A DNA stretch of 35,045 nucleotides from Gnetum montanum (Eukaryota > Streptophyta > Gnetopsida > Gnetales > Gnetaceae), in contig MNCI01017720.1 in assembly GCA_015680685.1 (NCBI GenBank), forward strand, positions 1,735 to 36,779, given 5' to 3'. A program made the translations under genes and the position numbers. Positions 22,061-32,499 of this stretch are shown piece after piece. Within the stretch, counting starts at the first letter, position 1. Every line of letters begins with the position of its first letter. The notes under the pieces are model-generated. The model did no database searches. It saw only the letters and a list, made by a program, of their open reading frames with translations, and was not told the DNA's origin.

Positions 22061-22203
22061 CTATTAGTCTTTTGTGCGTTATCTAGCCTTAGCAAGATCA
22101 TCACTTACCTCATTGGAACAGACCTATTACGTTGAAATCTACTCATGCTAGGCGACTTAGGTAAGAGTAAGGCACACCAAGTTATTTGTTGTTTAATACT
22201 AAT

Positions 22204-24790
22204 ATGTCTTCTTCTCACAGGTGAGGCACATCCAATCCATAACTTCCCTAGGAATGTCGAGTGATACATACTCATGTAGATGAGAATATACCCAACTTCA
22301 CCTTCATCTTGCATCAAGATGAGCAGTTGTGATGGTGGGACATGGAGGGAAACGTTACATTGCCCCCTAATCGATCGGTTCCTAGAATGATGCTCCAAAC
22401 TCTCACCAGATTGGGCATCTAGGACCGAGTTGAGAAGTACATGATGGAGGATCACAATTATAAGGACTATAATCCAAATGAGGCATAGCGTAAGCAGGAC
22501 TTGCAATAGACACAACACCATGAACGAGCAAAGGGAAAATGTTCCAGTAACCCTTTGTCCTTGCCGGCCCAACACGATGATGAGGGACTTGTTCCTCATG
22601 GTTTCTATTCTTCCGCATCTCTGCCCTCGCGTCAAAACATCTGATCCATCGTATAGAGTAAAGGGTCAAGTGATCGGGACCAGGATGCTCAGGGATCTCC
22701 CAGAGGAGATCATGGCGAAGGTGAAGATGGACATGAAGATCGAGGCCATTGTCATGGAAGGGGAGGTGATCAACACAGTGGGGGTGTCAGTCCCTCCCCC
22801 TCTGCTCATTTTTCTCTTTCCACCTTAGCTTCATGAGGTTCTAAATCTGACCACAACCATCGTAGGAGGGATCATGATGATGGTGATCGAGGAGGTCGAT
22901 GGGGACGACATGATTGAGGGCGTGAGTAGTCATGGAAGGATCACCATCATGAAAGGAGAGGTAGCAAAGATCATCATGGATGCCATGGCCATCATTAGGA
23001 CCATAAATTTGTGATGAACCACTGCTTGCCACTAGAAGCATGCTCAACATAGCAGAGGTAGTTCACATACTTGCTAGGCATTTCCGACATAGCCAAATCA
23101 AGCACCTTGACATGAACAATATTTCCAAGTTTGAAGGAGGATATAAGTGTGATCCATAGACTCACCTGCAAGCATTTCATGATGCCTGCACCCTGTAGAA
23201 TATTGAAAATGAGTGGTAGAAACTTAAGTTATTCCCTTGAACACTCATCAAGAAAGCAGAAAGCTGGTACTGATCTTTAGAGCTGGAATCAATCAGGCGA
23301 TGGAGTATGATGTTGGAGCTCTTCAATGACAAATACCAAACCTACTCCAGAGTGTCTAATTTGAGACGATAAATTCAAGGGTGGAAACGAGGTAGCCACG
23401 AACCCTTGGATGTAGCCATGAGTAGATATTACTTGTTGTTGCACCACTGCCTAGGTCATGGCTACTCTTAGCGAGAATAGCTCCGCCATGTCATAGATGG
23501 GCTTCGTTTTGAAATAAGGACTCTTGGCATCTATGCTCAAGGATTGCTATCCAAGTTGAGGGCTCATCAGCTTCAGTGATTAATTGAGTAGGTAGCCAAG
23601 GAAGAGGGAGAACTATGGAAACAGGAAAGTGCAGAGGAATATAATCAAGACCATTCCATTTAGAAGAGGGAGGTTTGATTCTATGAAGATGAGGAGGAGT
23701 CATCTCTAGATGCAACGATGAACAGGAAAACTTTACCCATACAAAAGTTCACTTCTAAAATTTTGACCAAGGTGGACAAGATGTGGGATTCTTTGGATGA
23801 AAAATTCCAAAGTGTTCTTAAAATCGCTAAAGAATCCAAAGAACAGAGTAATGAAGAAGATCGACGAAGGAGAAAAGAGGTTGAACGTGCCTACCACAAA
23901 GGTAAGGGCAAGGTTGCTGCAGTAGAACAAGTGGTAGACTCGAACACCGAGGAAGATGATGGATGTGACATATGCTAATATGAACATCCTAAGGGATGTT
24001 ACCCTATGGTGTCACATCTGTAAGAATCTGGGATGTATGCTTTAAAACCTCACTTAGAAAAAAGGAAACACCTTGAAGATTGTCTTATCCCCAAGGTAAT
24101 TCTAGGTAGTTCCACCAGTAACAGGGATATTATCCAAGTGAAGCCCCACCGCAACTGTATGAGCACTACCAGTAATGGAAGCACCCACAGTGGTGGGGGA
24201 TGTCACCCCCATGGCAGTAGTACCCTTATCGATTGCCAGATCCTTATGGGTACTACGTTCAGAAACCAATCTCCCCATGGGACTCTTCTAGTCATGCAAA
24301 CTTCTAAAATTATTACTACCCTTTAGAATACTTTTGAGCCCAATGTCCATCACCTAAGGGGGAAAACCCACATCTGCACTATCCTCCACCACCTCCTTTT
24401 GCCATACCTATCCATTAGCCCTCAACTCAGCTACCTCCTACTCCATCCATGTAGGGAGAAATACCTTCAGAACTATAGTAGCGTAATGCCACAAGGGCCA
24501 TCAATCTATAATCAGCTCCCCAGCTAAGCGGGTCAGAATCAAAACCATGGAAACATTATTTTTTCTAGCTTAATAACCTAAACACACCCTCACACTCATT
24601 TGCAGCCAGTGCCCCTGCATCTCTAATTGCCTCTGACACTCAATCTTTTTAGCAATCGTTGAACCAAACACCTTCCAATGGGCAAACCATCATGTTAACA
24701 CATGTTGTGATGAACTAAATTAAGATGGGTCAACTCCCTAAGAAATTGGCTAATCCAAGAAGCCCCCTCATATACATTCAAGTAGCAAGG
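22204..24790 (+). pseudogene. gag: Element B gag
   Basis: The ATG at 22204-22206 begins MSSSHR, matching D. The first third is a charged, low-complexity region with frequent stops. The capsid-like core spans about 23105-23600 (LDMNNISKFEGGYK, then FNDKYQTYSRVSNLRR and VIDGLRFEIRTLG). A 76-codon stretch at 23718-23945, MNRKTLPIQKFTSKILTKVDK onward, is basic and coiled-coil-like; its equivalent in D is also open. A Cys/His box lies at 23964-23999, then a Pro/Tyr/Gln-rich tail to about 24700. Several frame shifts separate these parts. It leads into protease, as in D. Confidence 0.85.
23964..23999 (+). other. Gag Cys/His box, element B
   Basis: Reads C-D-I-C-stop-Y-E-H-P-K-G-C after an EEDDG lead; the stop is probably a decayed Gln. 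Spacing C-x2-C-x3-H-x3-C differs from the usual retroviral knuckle. It is the best-preserved version of the box in the window. Confidence 0.55.
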
Positions 24791-25200
24791 AACTAGCCAT
24801 GCAAAGCTCTTTTGGATTCGGGGTCAGGTGTCAACCTAATTTCACATTATATGTATAAGACATGGAACTTGCCCCTCTTAAAGAAAAGAAACATTATGCC
24901 CGAGTTGGCAGACCAATCCATCACTGTTCCCTTGGGATTGGTAGAAGATATTGTGACCACTGTTTGTGGGTGGTCCTACCCTATTGATTTCCTCGTGATT
25001 CATGTCGATAACTGCAAGGGGGACTTCCTGATCATAATGGGAAGAGGGTGGCTCAACAAGATGGATGCATGTTTGGGACTCTGGGATCTCTCCATTGAAA
25101 TCTCCAGGGAAAATCCTTTTGGGAATACCGAGAAAAAGTGTGTTCCATGCATCGCGTATAGTGACTCCGGGTGCAACTACGTGTAGCAACTCTAGTATGT
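24791..25200 (+). pseudogene. pol (PR): Element B aspartic protease
   Basis: KALLDSGSGVNLIS has the catalytic Asp codon at 24815-24817 and an intact D-S-G triplet. The frame is open from 24812 to 25186 (124 codons), through LGLVEDIVTTVCGWSYPIDFLVIHVDN and IIMGRGWLNKMDACL, and ends near VPCIAYSDSGC. It is the least damaged protease in the window. It follows gag and precedes RT by about 340 bp containing a short tandem repeat. Confidence 0.88.
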
Positions 25201-25294
25201 TGAGTGGACATCCACTCAAACATGTAGTTGGTGTGCTGTTGAATCACAAATTCAACGGTGCCTTTACGCAATAGCCACTAATCAAGAAGGCACC

Positions 25295-25373
25295 TAGTGG
25301 CTGACTGCTGATTCTGATAGTGGCTGACTACTGATTCTGATAGTGGCTGACTGCTGATTTTGATAGTGGCACC
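25295..25373 (+). repeat. 23-bp tandem repeat, three copies plus part
   Basis: Units at 25295-25317, 25318-25340 and 25341-25363 begin TAGTGGCTGAC and end GATTCTGA, with one or two differences; a partial unit follows. It lies in the linker between protease and RT. The corresponding place in D and C shows no such array. Confidence 0.9.
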
Positions 25374-25519
25374 TTATGCATGGAATCCTTTGAGAGCCTT
25401 GTATGTACCTATATGGGGAGCATAGATTAATTGAAACAGGTCCATTAGCAACTTTCCACTACTTATTATGTTACCAATTGGGGAAATGTGTAAATCCTTG
25501 AAAGCTTTAAATAGGAGCC

Positions 25520-26500
25520 CTTAGAACTAAAGCCCTTATTGGTCAATCTGGAATATGCATTTTTGCAAAATAGTAAGCTAGTAATAATCAATGCCACTCT
25601 TACTCCTGGGCAAAAGAAGAAGTTGCTAAGGATGGTGAACAAGTGGTTGACTACCTTCGCATGGTCATATCTTGAGTTAACGGAGATTGATTTGAGGGTA
25701 TGCCAACATCGAATCTATATCAGCCCTTCCATGAAGTCACGACGACAGCCACAAAGACAATTGAATCCAAACTTAAATAGATTATCAAGAATGAAATTGA
25801 GCAACTGCTGAAGGCGAAATTCATCTATCCCATTGCGGATAGCGAGTGGGTCAGCCCACTTGTTATTGTGCCAAAAAGGCTGCTAAATGGAGGGTCTGTA
25901 TCGATTTTTGATTACTAAACATGGCAACCTTTAAGGATCATTTTCCACTCCCATTTGTGAACTAGGTATTGGATACCATTTCAAGGCATTGTTACTATAG
26001 CTTCTTGGATGGTTACAGTGGCTATAATCAAATCTAGATTGCGCTAGAGGACTAGGCCAAAACAACATTTACGAGACCCTGGGGGACTTTTGCATACACA
26101 AAGATGTCCTTTGGCCTATGTAACGTGCCCACAACCTTCTAACGCCTTGTCCTCAGCATCTTCCAGTAGCAAATTGGCAGTGGTGTAGAAGTTTTTATGG
26201 ATAACATCTCCACCTATGGGGTAACATTCGAGTAAGCCTTGGACTGCCTTGAGCAGGTTTTGAAGCAATGTGTAGAAACTAACTTATGGCTCAACTAGCA
26301 AAAGAGCCACCTAATGGTCCAAGAAGGCATTGTTTTGGGACATCAAATTTCCCAAGTAGGGATTAGAGTGGATCTTGAAAAAATTAGAGTTATCCAAGGA
26401 ATTACCAGTTAGCCAGAAACTGTAAGGGATGTCTGATCGTTCTTTGGACACACTGGTTACTATCGGTGCTTCATCGAGATTTTTTCAAAGATTGCCAAGT
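25520..26500 (+). pseudogene. pol (RT): Element B reverse transcriptase
   Basis: The segment at 25539-25811 is open for 90 codons and contains LEYAFLQNSKLVIINATLTPGQ and PQRQLNPNLNRL, the N-terminal region of Athila-type RT. After a frame change come NMATFKDHFPLPF (25918-25960), SFLDGYSGYNQI (about 25999-26035), PWGTFAYTKMSFGLCNVPTTF and the catalytic box. The box reads F-M-D-N, so the second aspartate (26203-26205) is Asn by one G-to-A change. GIVLGHQIS (about 26330) and FFGHTGYYRCFIEIFSKIAKSL follow. Stops are mostly of the TAG/TGA type expected from decayed Gln, Trp or Arg codons. Confidence 0.92.
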
Positions 26501-27000
26501 CGTTGGTGGAGTTGACCAAGAAAGATGTCCCATTTGTATAAACTAGGGAATGTGAATTTGCATTACAAACACTGAAGCAAAAACTTGTAGAGACTCCAAT
26601 TCTATGAGCCCCTGATTGATCCAAACAATTTCACATTAGGATGGATGTGTTTAATTATGCATTGGGAGCTGTGCTCACATAGTTGGATGACCATAAGCAC
26701 CCATATTACATCCACTATGCAAGCCACAATATTGTGGGTGCTTAGCTAAATTACACCACCACTAAAAAGGAGTTAATGGTAGTGGTGTTCGCCTTCGAAA
26801 AGTTTTGTCACTATGTGCTTGGATATAAGGTGTTTGTGCATATGGACCACAGTGTCATCTAGTTCCTTATGAATAAACCAATGGTGAGCCCCAGTGTCAT
26901 ATGGTGGCTCATGATCCTTTAAGAATTCAATATTACTATGGTAGACAAAAAGGGAACTAAGAACGTGGTTGTTGATCACTTGTCTTGGTTATGATGGGAC
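26501..27000 (+). pseudogene. pol (RH): Element B RNase H
   Basis: RNase H removes RNA from the RNA/DNA hybrid during reverse transcription. It continues the RT frame. RMDVFNYALGAVL (about 26641-26680) carries the first acidic residue, TTKKELMVVVFAFEKF the Glu, VFVHMDHSVI (about 26830-26860) the next Asp, and GTKNVVVDHLSWL (26953-26990) the last. No second, archaeal-type RNase H is evident, which argues against the Tat/Ogre branch and for Athila. Confidence 0.88.
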
Positions 27001-27029
27001 AACACAAAGGAGGAGAGCCCAGTCTCTTG

Positions 27030-28210
27030 ACCAGTTTCCAAATGAACTCCTCTTTACTGAAGTAGTCGCGAAGGAGGTTCCCATAGAAGCGAATTAGTTT
27101 AATGACATCCTCACCTATCTTCTTACACAAGAGCTACCAAAGGAGTTGGACCATAGGAAGAAACAACAGTTTCTTCACAGAGCTAAGCACTTCATGGAAA
27201 TTAACGGACACCTCTACAAGATGTGTGAAAATGGCTTGATTCGATGGTGGATCCCTGATGTAGATCAATTACGTGTCCTCCAAGATGCTCATGAGGGCCC
27301 TTGTGGGAGCCATTATGTGGGAAGGCACACAACCATTAAGATCCTACTTGTAGGATACGACTAGCCTACACTCTTTAGAGATGCTCAATGGTTCGTCCAC
27401 TCCTGTGATTGATGTCAAAGAGATGGTGGGATGACAACAAGAATGGAGGGACCTCAATAGTGGATTCAGCCAGTTGAACCTTTCGACATTTGGAGCATCA
27501 ACTTGATGGGCCCCATCGCACCCATGTCAAACGGGAAGGTGTACATCATTGTTGAGGTGGACTACTGCACCAAGTGGGTAGAGGCGGCAGCCATCACCAA
27601 CTGTTCCTCAACCACAACTATGCAATTTGTTCAACAGTAAATCATGAATAGGTTTGGAGTGCCACATGCACTCATTTCAAATAATGACACTCACTTTATG
27701 GGTGCTATTTTTCATAAACTCATGCAGCATTTGGGAGTAGAACATAAACTAACAACATCCTATCACCCCCAAGCCAACGGGCAAGCTGAAGTCACAAAAC
27801 GGGAGATTACAAAATTCCTAACTAAGATGATTAGCAAATATAGGAGGGATCGGAGCACAAAACTTAACGACATCCTCTGGGCCTACTACTCAACCTGGAA
27901 ACTTCCTATAGGCTACTCCCCTTACAAGTTTATGTATGGAAAACTACCAATGCTCCAAATTCAAGTAGAACTCTGAACACTATCCACTGTAAGTGACCTA
28001 GGTCTTGCCTTATCCCAGGCACAACGAGAACCGGTCATCAACTTAAATGTGCTAGATGAGAATCGATTAGTAGCCCTATCATTAAATGATGTGAATAAGG
28101 AATATAACAAACAAAGTCATGACCTTAGGATTTGGAAGGTAACATTTCAACATGGAGATAAGTTTCTCTATTAGAACCCCAAACATGTGCTGCAATGGAC
28201 CAAGTTTCAA
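27030..28210 (+). pseudogene. pol (IN): Element B integrase, C-terminus truncated
   Basis: The reading frame shifts by one near 27030, after which one frame continues to the aORF. The zinc-binding domain has H in DAHEGPCGSHYVGRHT and C-D-stop-C-Q (about 27405-27420). The core has VDYCTKWVEAA (first Asp 27560-27562), ISNNDTHF, where the usual first Asp of this string is Asn (27680-27682), and QANGQAEVTKRE with Glu at 27788-27790. Only about 70 codons of C-terminal region follow, ending at QWTKFQT (about 28185-28208). C continues here with a GPY-like module. In B the frame passes directly into aORF sequence. Confidence 0.9.
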
Positions 28211-31000
28211 ACATTGAAGCAACCTCAAACCAGACGGGAACGAGGCACATGACCATAGGAGCACGCAGAGGGCTCGCATGCAACTGGCCCTCTTCGCAAG
28301 GAACCTGACATGGAATCTATTCATCAGATTCCTGAAGAAGAGGTCCCCATAGAACAAATGCGTGGGGACGAGACTCCAGCAAGACTGCCACGGCTTGAGG
28401 TCACCTTGACTAGGGCTTGCCTTGATGCTATCAAGCTGAAGAAGCTGCAATGAATGATCCTTCAAGAATTAAACTTTGGAACATTCCTAGAAAGTGCACT
28501 AGAGGAAGTCAGAACTCAAGTGCAGAATTCTCCCATGTGGCCAATCATCACATCTAGTAGTGAGTGGTACTTGGGGGAAACCTATCTCTTCTGGACAAAT
28601 TGGCAACCGAGGTCGTGAGTAAGAATCAAAGATATCCATGTGTCTTCCTTTGCAAAGGAAATCACATAAACCCTTGGGTTTCCTGAGATTGGGGCTGATG
28701 TGGTAGAAATTTCAAAACAAGTAGACCTTGAGGTGAAAGTGGAGTGGACCAGGCGATGCTATGGGGTAGACTGTAAGGAGTTTGGCACATTGATCATCAT
28801 AGAAAGGGTTTAATCTAAAATTAAGTCTCACCACTTAAATCCAATGGTAAGACCTAGCAAATTCACTATCTTCTCTGCTCATGTATGTGCTATTTTAAGT
28901 GAAAAATTTCCCATCAACCTGCCACAGTTACTCTTCCTAGAAATTGAGAAATAGTTCACAGAAAATGAACGTGGAAAGTGAGCTTTGCCCTTTTCTTGCC
29001 TAATCAGAAAATTGTGCAAATGGGCAGGGAAAACATGATATGCTAATTACACACTCTGTCATGCCCTAATTACCTCATGGCATGAAATTATGAAAGATAA
29101 AACTCCTACCACAACTAGAATGAAGGAAGGGCAACCACCACCTCCACTGTCTACATAAGCAACAAGGTCAAACTCGCACATGATCGCAGAACACATATGT
29201 GAGATTCAATAATCATTCCTATGCCAACAAGAGCAACAGGGAGACCCTTCAGTGTATCACCCTACCTTGAGCCATCTAGAGCAAGTGCCTTGATCTGTGA
29301 GCTTGCTCAAGAGGGTAGGGTCGATGCTTTCGGCTACACGAACACAAGTGCCTATGAGAATAGACCCTAGCGCTCGAGAAGTAATAGTTTTACTGACCTA
29401 ACAATTATTCCCAGAAATTTTAGAGAATGCTACTACTTTCTCATTGTGCTTGGAGGAGGGTGAAGGGGAAACTGTCTTGGTAATGCAGCACCAAGGACAG
29501 GAAGTCACAGTGGACGTGGTTATCGATATGTTGGCCATGGCTCTCAATGCACCTGCAGTGCCTGTATTGGATGTACATGGGCTTAGAGATGTGCAGATGT
29601 TTGCAGGTACTTAGAGTGGCAAAGTCAATGTAGCACAACATGAAGAATTGTTAGATTGAATGGTGGGAACTGGGCAACTACTTCTGGATGTCTTCGACCT
29701 TTTGGACAATATCACTACAACCTAGTTGGAGCTGCTCTCAGAAAAGGGCAAATGCCTCATCCTAGAGGGGCAACTAGAAGTAGCTCAGGTGGATAATCAA
29801 CGCTTAGCTGCAGAGGTTTCCCAACTAAGGGCCCAACTTGCCGATCTGGCAATAACCAATTGTGAAGTCACCATAGATGAAGCTCTTCAACAGCTTCAAA
29901 TCAAGCTCCAAAACGTTGAGTATGCGTGGGAGCCAGTGACCTTTGACAAGTCCTTAGTGGAAGCCTATTCTTATTATCTAAACAAGGACTTGATAGAGGT
30001 TTGCTAGGAGAATGTTGGATTAACCGCTGAAGTTCCTCGCCTGTGCAATGTTGGTCTTGAAAATTAACAAATGAAGGATTTTATCTACCAATAGTAGGAG
30101 GAGCTGGCTAGGGTAAACACCAATGTAAGAAGATTAGCTACTAAAAATCGTAATCTATTTATGGAAGAAGTCCAAGCCTTGTGACGGAAGATAGCCATTG
30201 AAATTACCGCGTGGAAGAATGAGACCCTCAAGTTTGAATGAGTGAAAAATCACTACAGGGACCAAGTGGGGTTACAAAAAGAAATTAATGAAAAGAAAAT
30301 CCAAGTTGCAAAGGCTAAGATGAATCAAGCCCTCCAATAGCTCAAGGAAGGAGGCAAGGTATGGTAGCCCATATTTGATAGATTAAACGCCTACAACCAA
30401 GCTAAGATTCGCCTCAAGGAGCTGCAGATTGAAGAAATGACAGAGTACATAGAACTAAACCTTCATTATGTAAACCTAGCCATGCTTACAGCTGGGAGAC
30501 TACAGTCATCCCTTGAGAAGCAAGTGGACACCTTGTATTCATTATACGAGGGTGAGTTCAAGGTGCATAAGGAGACAAAGCAAAAGCTGGAAATAACAAA
30601 TGCAAAATTCGAAGTTCTTCACACCCGCTTTGAAGGACAACGCTCTATTGCGGAGAACTTGGCCTAATGAATGGATGACTACCAGTGGCTAAAAAAATTA
30701 GTCCAAGCATTTGAAATTGAATGAAAATAGTTTGCGACTTGGTTCATCAATTTAAAGGAGCTATTCATTACACTTCCATGTATTTGGGATGTACTTGTTT
30801 CGACACAGATTGGCGAAGCCACTTGGACTATGAACGACCCTAAAAGTAGAGAAGACAAAATGAGGGCTTTGTTAGAGGCTTTCTAATTGCCTCTAGAAGT
30901 TGTGATAGTTGCTGGACAGCCACAACAACCACCTCAACCACCACATGCACCTAAAGCTGGTGAGGGCCCATAAGAACCACCACCACCAAGAATTGTATAA
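28211..31000 (+). pseudogene. Element B additional ORF (aORF), fused in frame to integrase
   Basis: One plus-strand frame can be followed about 930 codons from the integrase end to a TAA at 30998-31000, interrupted by some 30 stops but by no frame shift I could find. The part before about 28450 is charged and Glu/Pro-rich. Next comes a domain with SPMWPI and SEWYLGETYLFWTNW (about 28530-28605), a probably globular region to about 29150, and LDVHGLRDVQMF at about 29563. A coiled-coil block (29726-30660; open stretches 29726-30007 and 30437-30667) is rich in Glu, Gln, Leu and Lys. The tail is proline-rich (QPQQPPQPPHAP, about 30918). No signal peptide or membrane helix is visible. Homologues are in A and C. 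Function unknown. Confidence 0.72.
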
Positions 31001-31201
31001 CCTTCTTTAGCAACTTCAGCATCTCGGAAGGGTTGTGCATCCATTGTTGTCAAGGTGTTCAATTTTGCTGTCCACGAGCACCACAATTTTGTAATTTCTT
31101 TTGTACACTCGGGCACTTGGTGTATCATTAGCATTAGTAGGTGTCTTAAGACGTTTTGTTATGTGTGTCGCTAGTCACCTCATACCTTTCAGATTGTAAC
31201 A

Positions 31202-31238
31202 AACTCAAGGACAAGTTTTCCACTCAGTCATAGGGGTA
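31202..31238 (+). promoter_or_regulatory. Element B pre-PPT hairpin and polypurine tract
   Basis: AACTCAAGGACAAGTT (31202-31217) matches the hairpin of A and E but keeps only a four-base stem. The G-rich TCATAGGGGTA (31228-31238) abuts the 3' LTR. The preceding 200 bp appear to be 3' untranslated. Confidence 0.65.
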
Positions 31239-32158
31239 TGATGAAGTATCTAGTCACTGCATCAACTAGGCTACATCGACGAAGCCTCATTAACGTGGCC
31301 GCATTGACAAAGCCTTGTTAACATGGCCGCGTCAACATGACCCTGTTGATGCATCTTTCCAAGTGTTGATATGGCCTCGTCAATGCAGAGTCCATTTTCT
31401 GCTATAAATATGCATGCACCTACGGCATTTATGGAATTTGTTGCTCAAGTTGTAGCGAAGCTCTTGTAGTTTGTCTCCATGAAAGTTAGAATATTTCCCA
31501 AATGCCCATAGCAGGAGTTTGAAGAGTGTACAGCTCTTTATTCGAGCGCTAATGTACTTAAGCCCATTGGCATGATCGGTAATAAAGATGAGCTTTTTGA
31601 ACATTCGTTGCAACATTTGGATTAAATTACTTAAGCATTAAAATATCTTAATATTTTAACATTTTGATAATTCTAAAAGCTTTTATTATTATCGCTTTAC
31701 AGTTACAATCCTTTTTATAGTTTATGAGAACCATAAGCACAACCATCTCAAACATATATCTGACACTTGGCAACCTAGTGATGTCTAACATCTGGTAACC
31801 TAGTAGTGGTTAGGACATGTTTAGGATGTGCACGGAGGATGGGATCGGTTGTTTATGCTAGGGATAGTTAAGTGAGTAGAGAAATCGTAAAATTATATAG
31901 CCTTGCATTTCCTACAATAGAAGAATTATAATTTAAGGATAAAAAGAAAACTTATAAAAATCAATGGCCTCAATCTCACTCAACCATCATTTTAGAATAT
32001 CATAAGTGAGGTTGGGAAGACAACGCCCACTCTAACTAAGGTTTTGCTGGCTAGAATTCTATGTACGTAAGTGCTTGCAGTCTTCAAAATTTGACTGGGT
32101 CATGCATGAATGCTCATGATTTGTATAGTTGGGCATAGGGGTACCTCACCACTCATCA
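31239..32158 (+). repeat. 3' LTR of element B
   Basis: This 920-bp copy pairs with 21148-22041. TATAAATA is at 31403-31410 and AATAAA at 31581-31586. A 28-bp unit starting GAAGCCTC or AAAGCCTT is present twice in tandem (31281-31308, 31309-31336) against once in the 5' copy, which accounts for the length difference. It ends CTCATCA, followed by ATAGT. Confidence 0.95.
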
Positions 32159-32287
32159 ATAGTGAATTGCGATCAGAGCATAATGATCTAGATACCACAA
32201 CTAGTCTCATTCATAGAATTCGATTGAATCGTGTAAGAATGTTTGTGATTCGTATGGCTGGGCGTAGGGGTACCTTGTCACTCATCA
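32159..32287 (+). repeat. 3' LTR of element A, right part, after B
   Basis: The first five bases (ATAGT, 32159-32163) are the second copy of B's target duplication. The rest matches A's 5' LTR from about 12952 (AGAGCATAACGATCTAGATA and so on) to the CTCATCA end. The 76-codon open segment at 32110-32340 crosses LTR boundaries and is not a gene. Confidence 0.93.
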
Positions 32288-32292
32288 CCTTT
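32288..32292 (+). repeat. Target-site duplication of element A, right copy
   Basis: CCTTT follows the CTCATCA end of A and equals 12210-12214. Confidence 0.93.
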
Positions 32293-32499
32293 CTTAAAGT
32301 TTTCTCCCTAAGAGGTCTAAGAGTAGTTGTAGTTCTTTAATCCACCATTTCCACTAGTGGAGAATGGTACCTTGGTAAAAATTATTTGTTTTGGAATAAT
32401 TACTAAGGGGATGCTTGTTGTTCACACTTTTTTAGTTTGCTAGTGACCAAGACTAAGTATGATTTTGACATTTTTTTATCCAAGTTTGAGCATCAAAAT
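32293..32499 (+). pseudogene. Element C aORF, continuation after element A
   Basis: Directly after A's duplication the sequence continues the aORF of C. A stretch SGEWYLGKNYLFWNNY (about 32352-32402) aligns with SEWYLGETYLFW in B and GEWYLGETY in A. Joining 12214 to 32293 restores the order seen in B around 28480-28610. The fragment ends at 32499, where E has inserted. The five bases AAAAT (32495-32499) are the visible copy of E's expected target duplication. Confidence 0.78.

Larger units (their letters stand above)
21148..32158 (+). mobile_element. Element B: full-length Athila-like element
   Basis: B is 11,011 bp with LTRs of 894 and 920 bp, a PBS, gag, PR, RT, RNase H, IN, aORF and PPT in order, flanked by ATAGT. 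It is the only complete element in the window and the youngest of the A-B-C stack, because it lies inside A. Its LTRs differ visibly throughout, mostly by transitions, and all its ORFs carry stops, so it is old and inactive. Unlike A and C it has no spacer between pol and aORF. Confidence 0.95.
12215..32287 (+). mobile_element. Element A: pol-less Athila-like element, interrupted by B
   Basis: A is bounded by LTRs of one family (12215-13076 and 20381-21147 plus 32159-32287) and flanked by CCTTT. Without B and its duplicated five bases it is about 9.06 kb. It carries a PBS, gag (13202-15717), a spacer with possible promoter and intron, the aORF (17624-20186) and a PPT. No protease, RT, RNase H or integrase sequence is visible between gag and spacer, so A is a non-autonomous derivative that would need enzymes in trans, perhaps from a D-like relative with a similar U3. 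Confidence 0.92.

Noticed and set aside
22105-22635. Minus-strand open segment of 176 codons, the longest in the window
   Set aside because: It overlaps the B gag start on the other strand, has no recognisable motif and is not conserved in A or D.
28211-31000. Calling the aORF an envelope gene
   Set aside because: Only its position fits. No signal peptide, membrane helix or cleavage site is visible, and the coiled-coil and proline-rich tail do not decide it.
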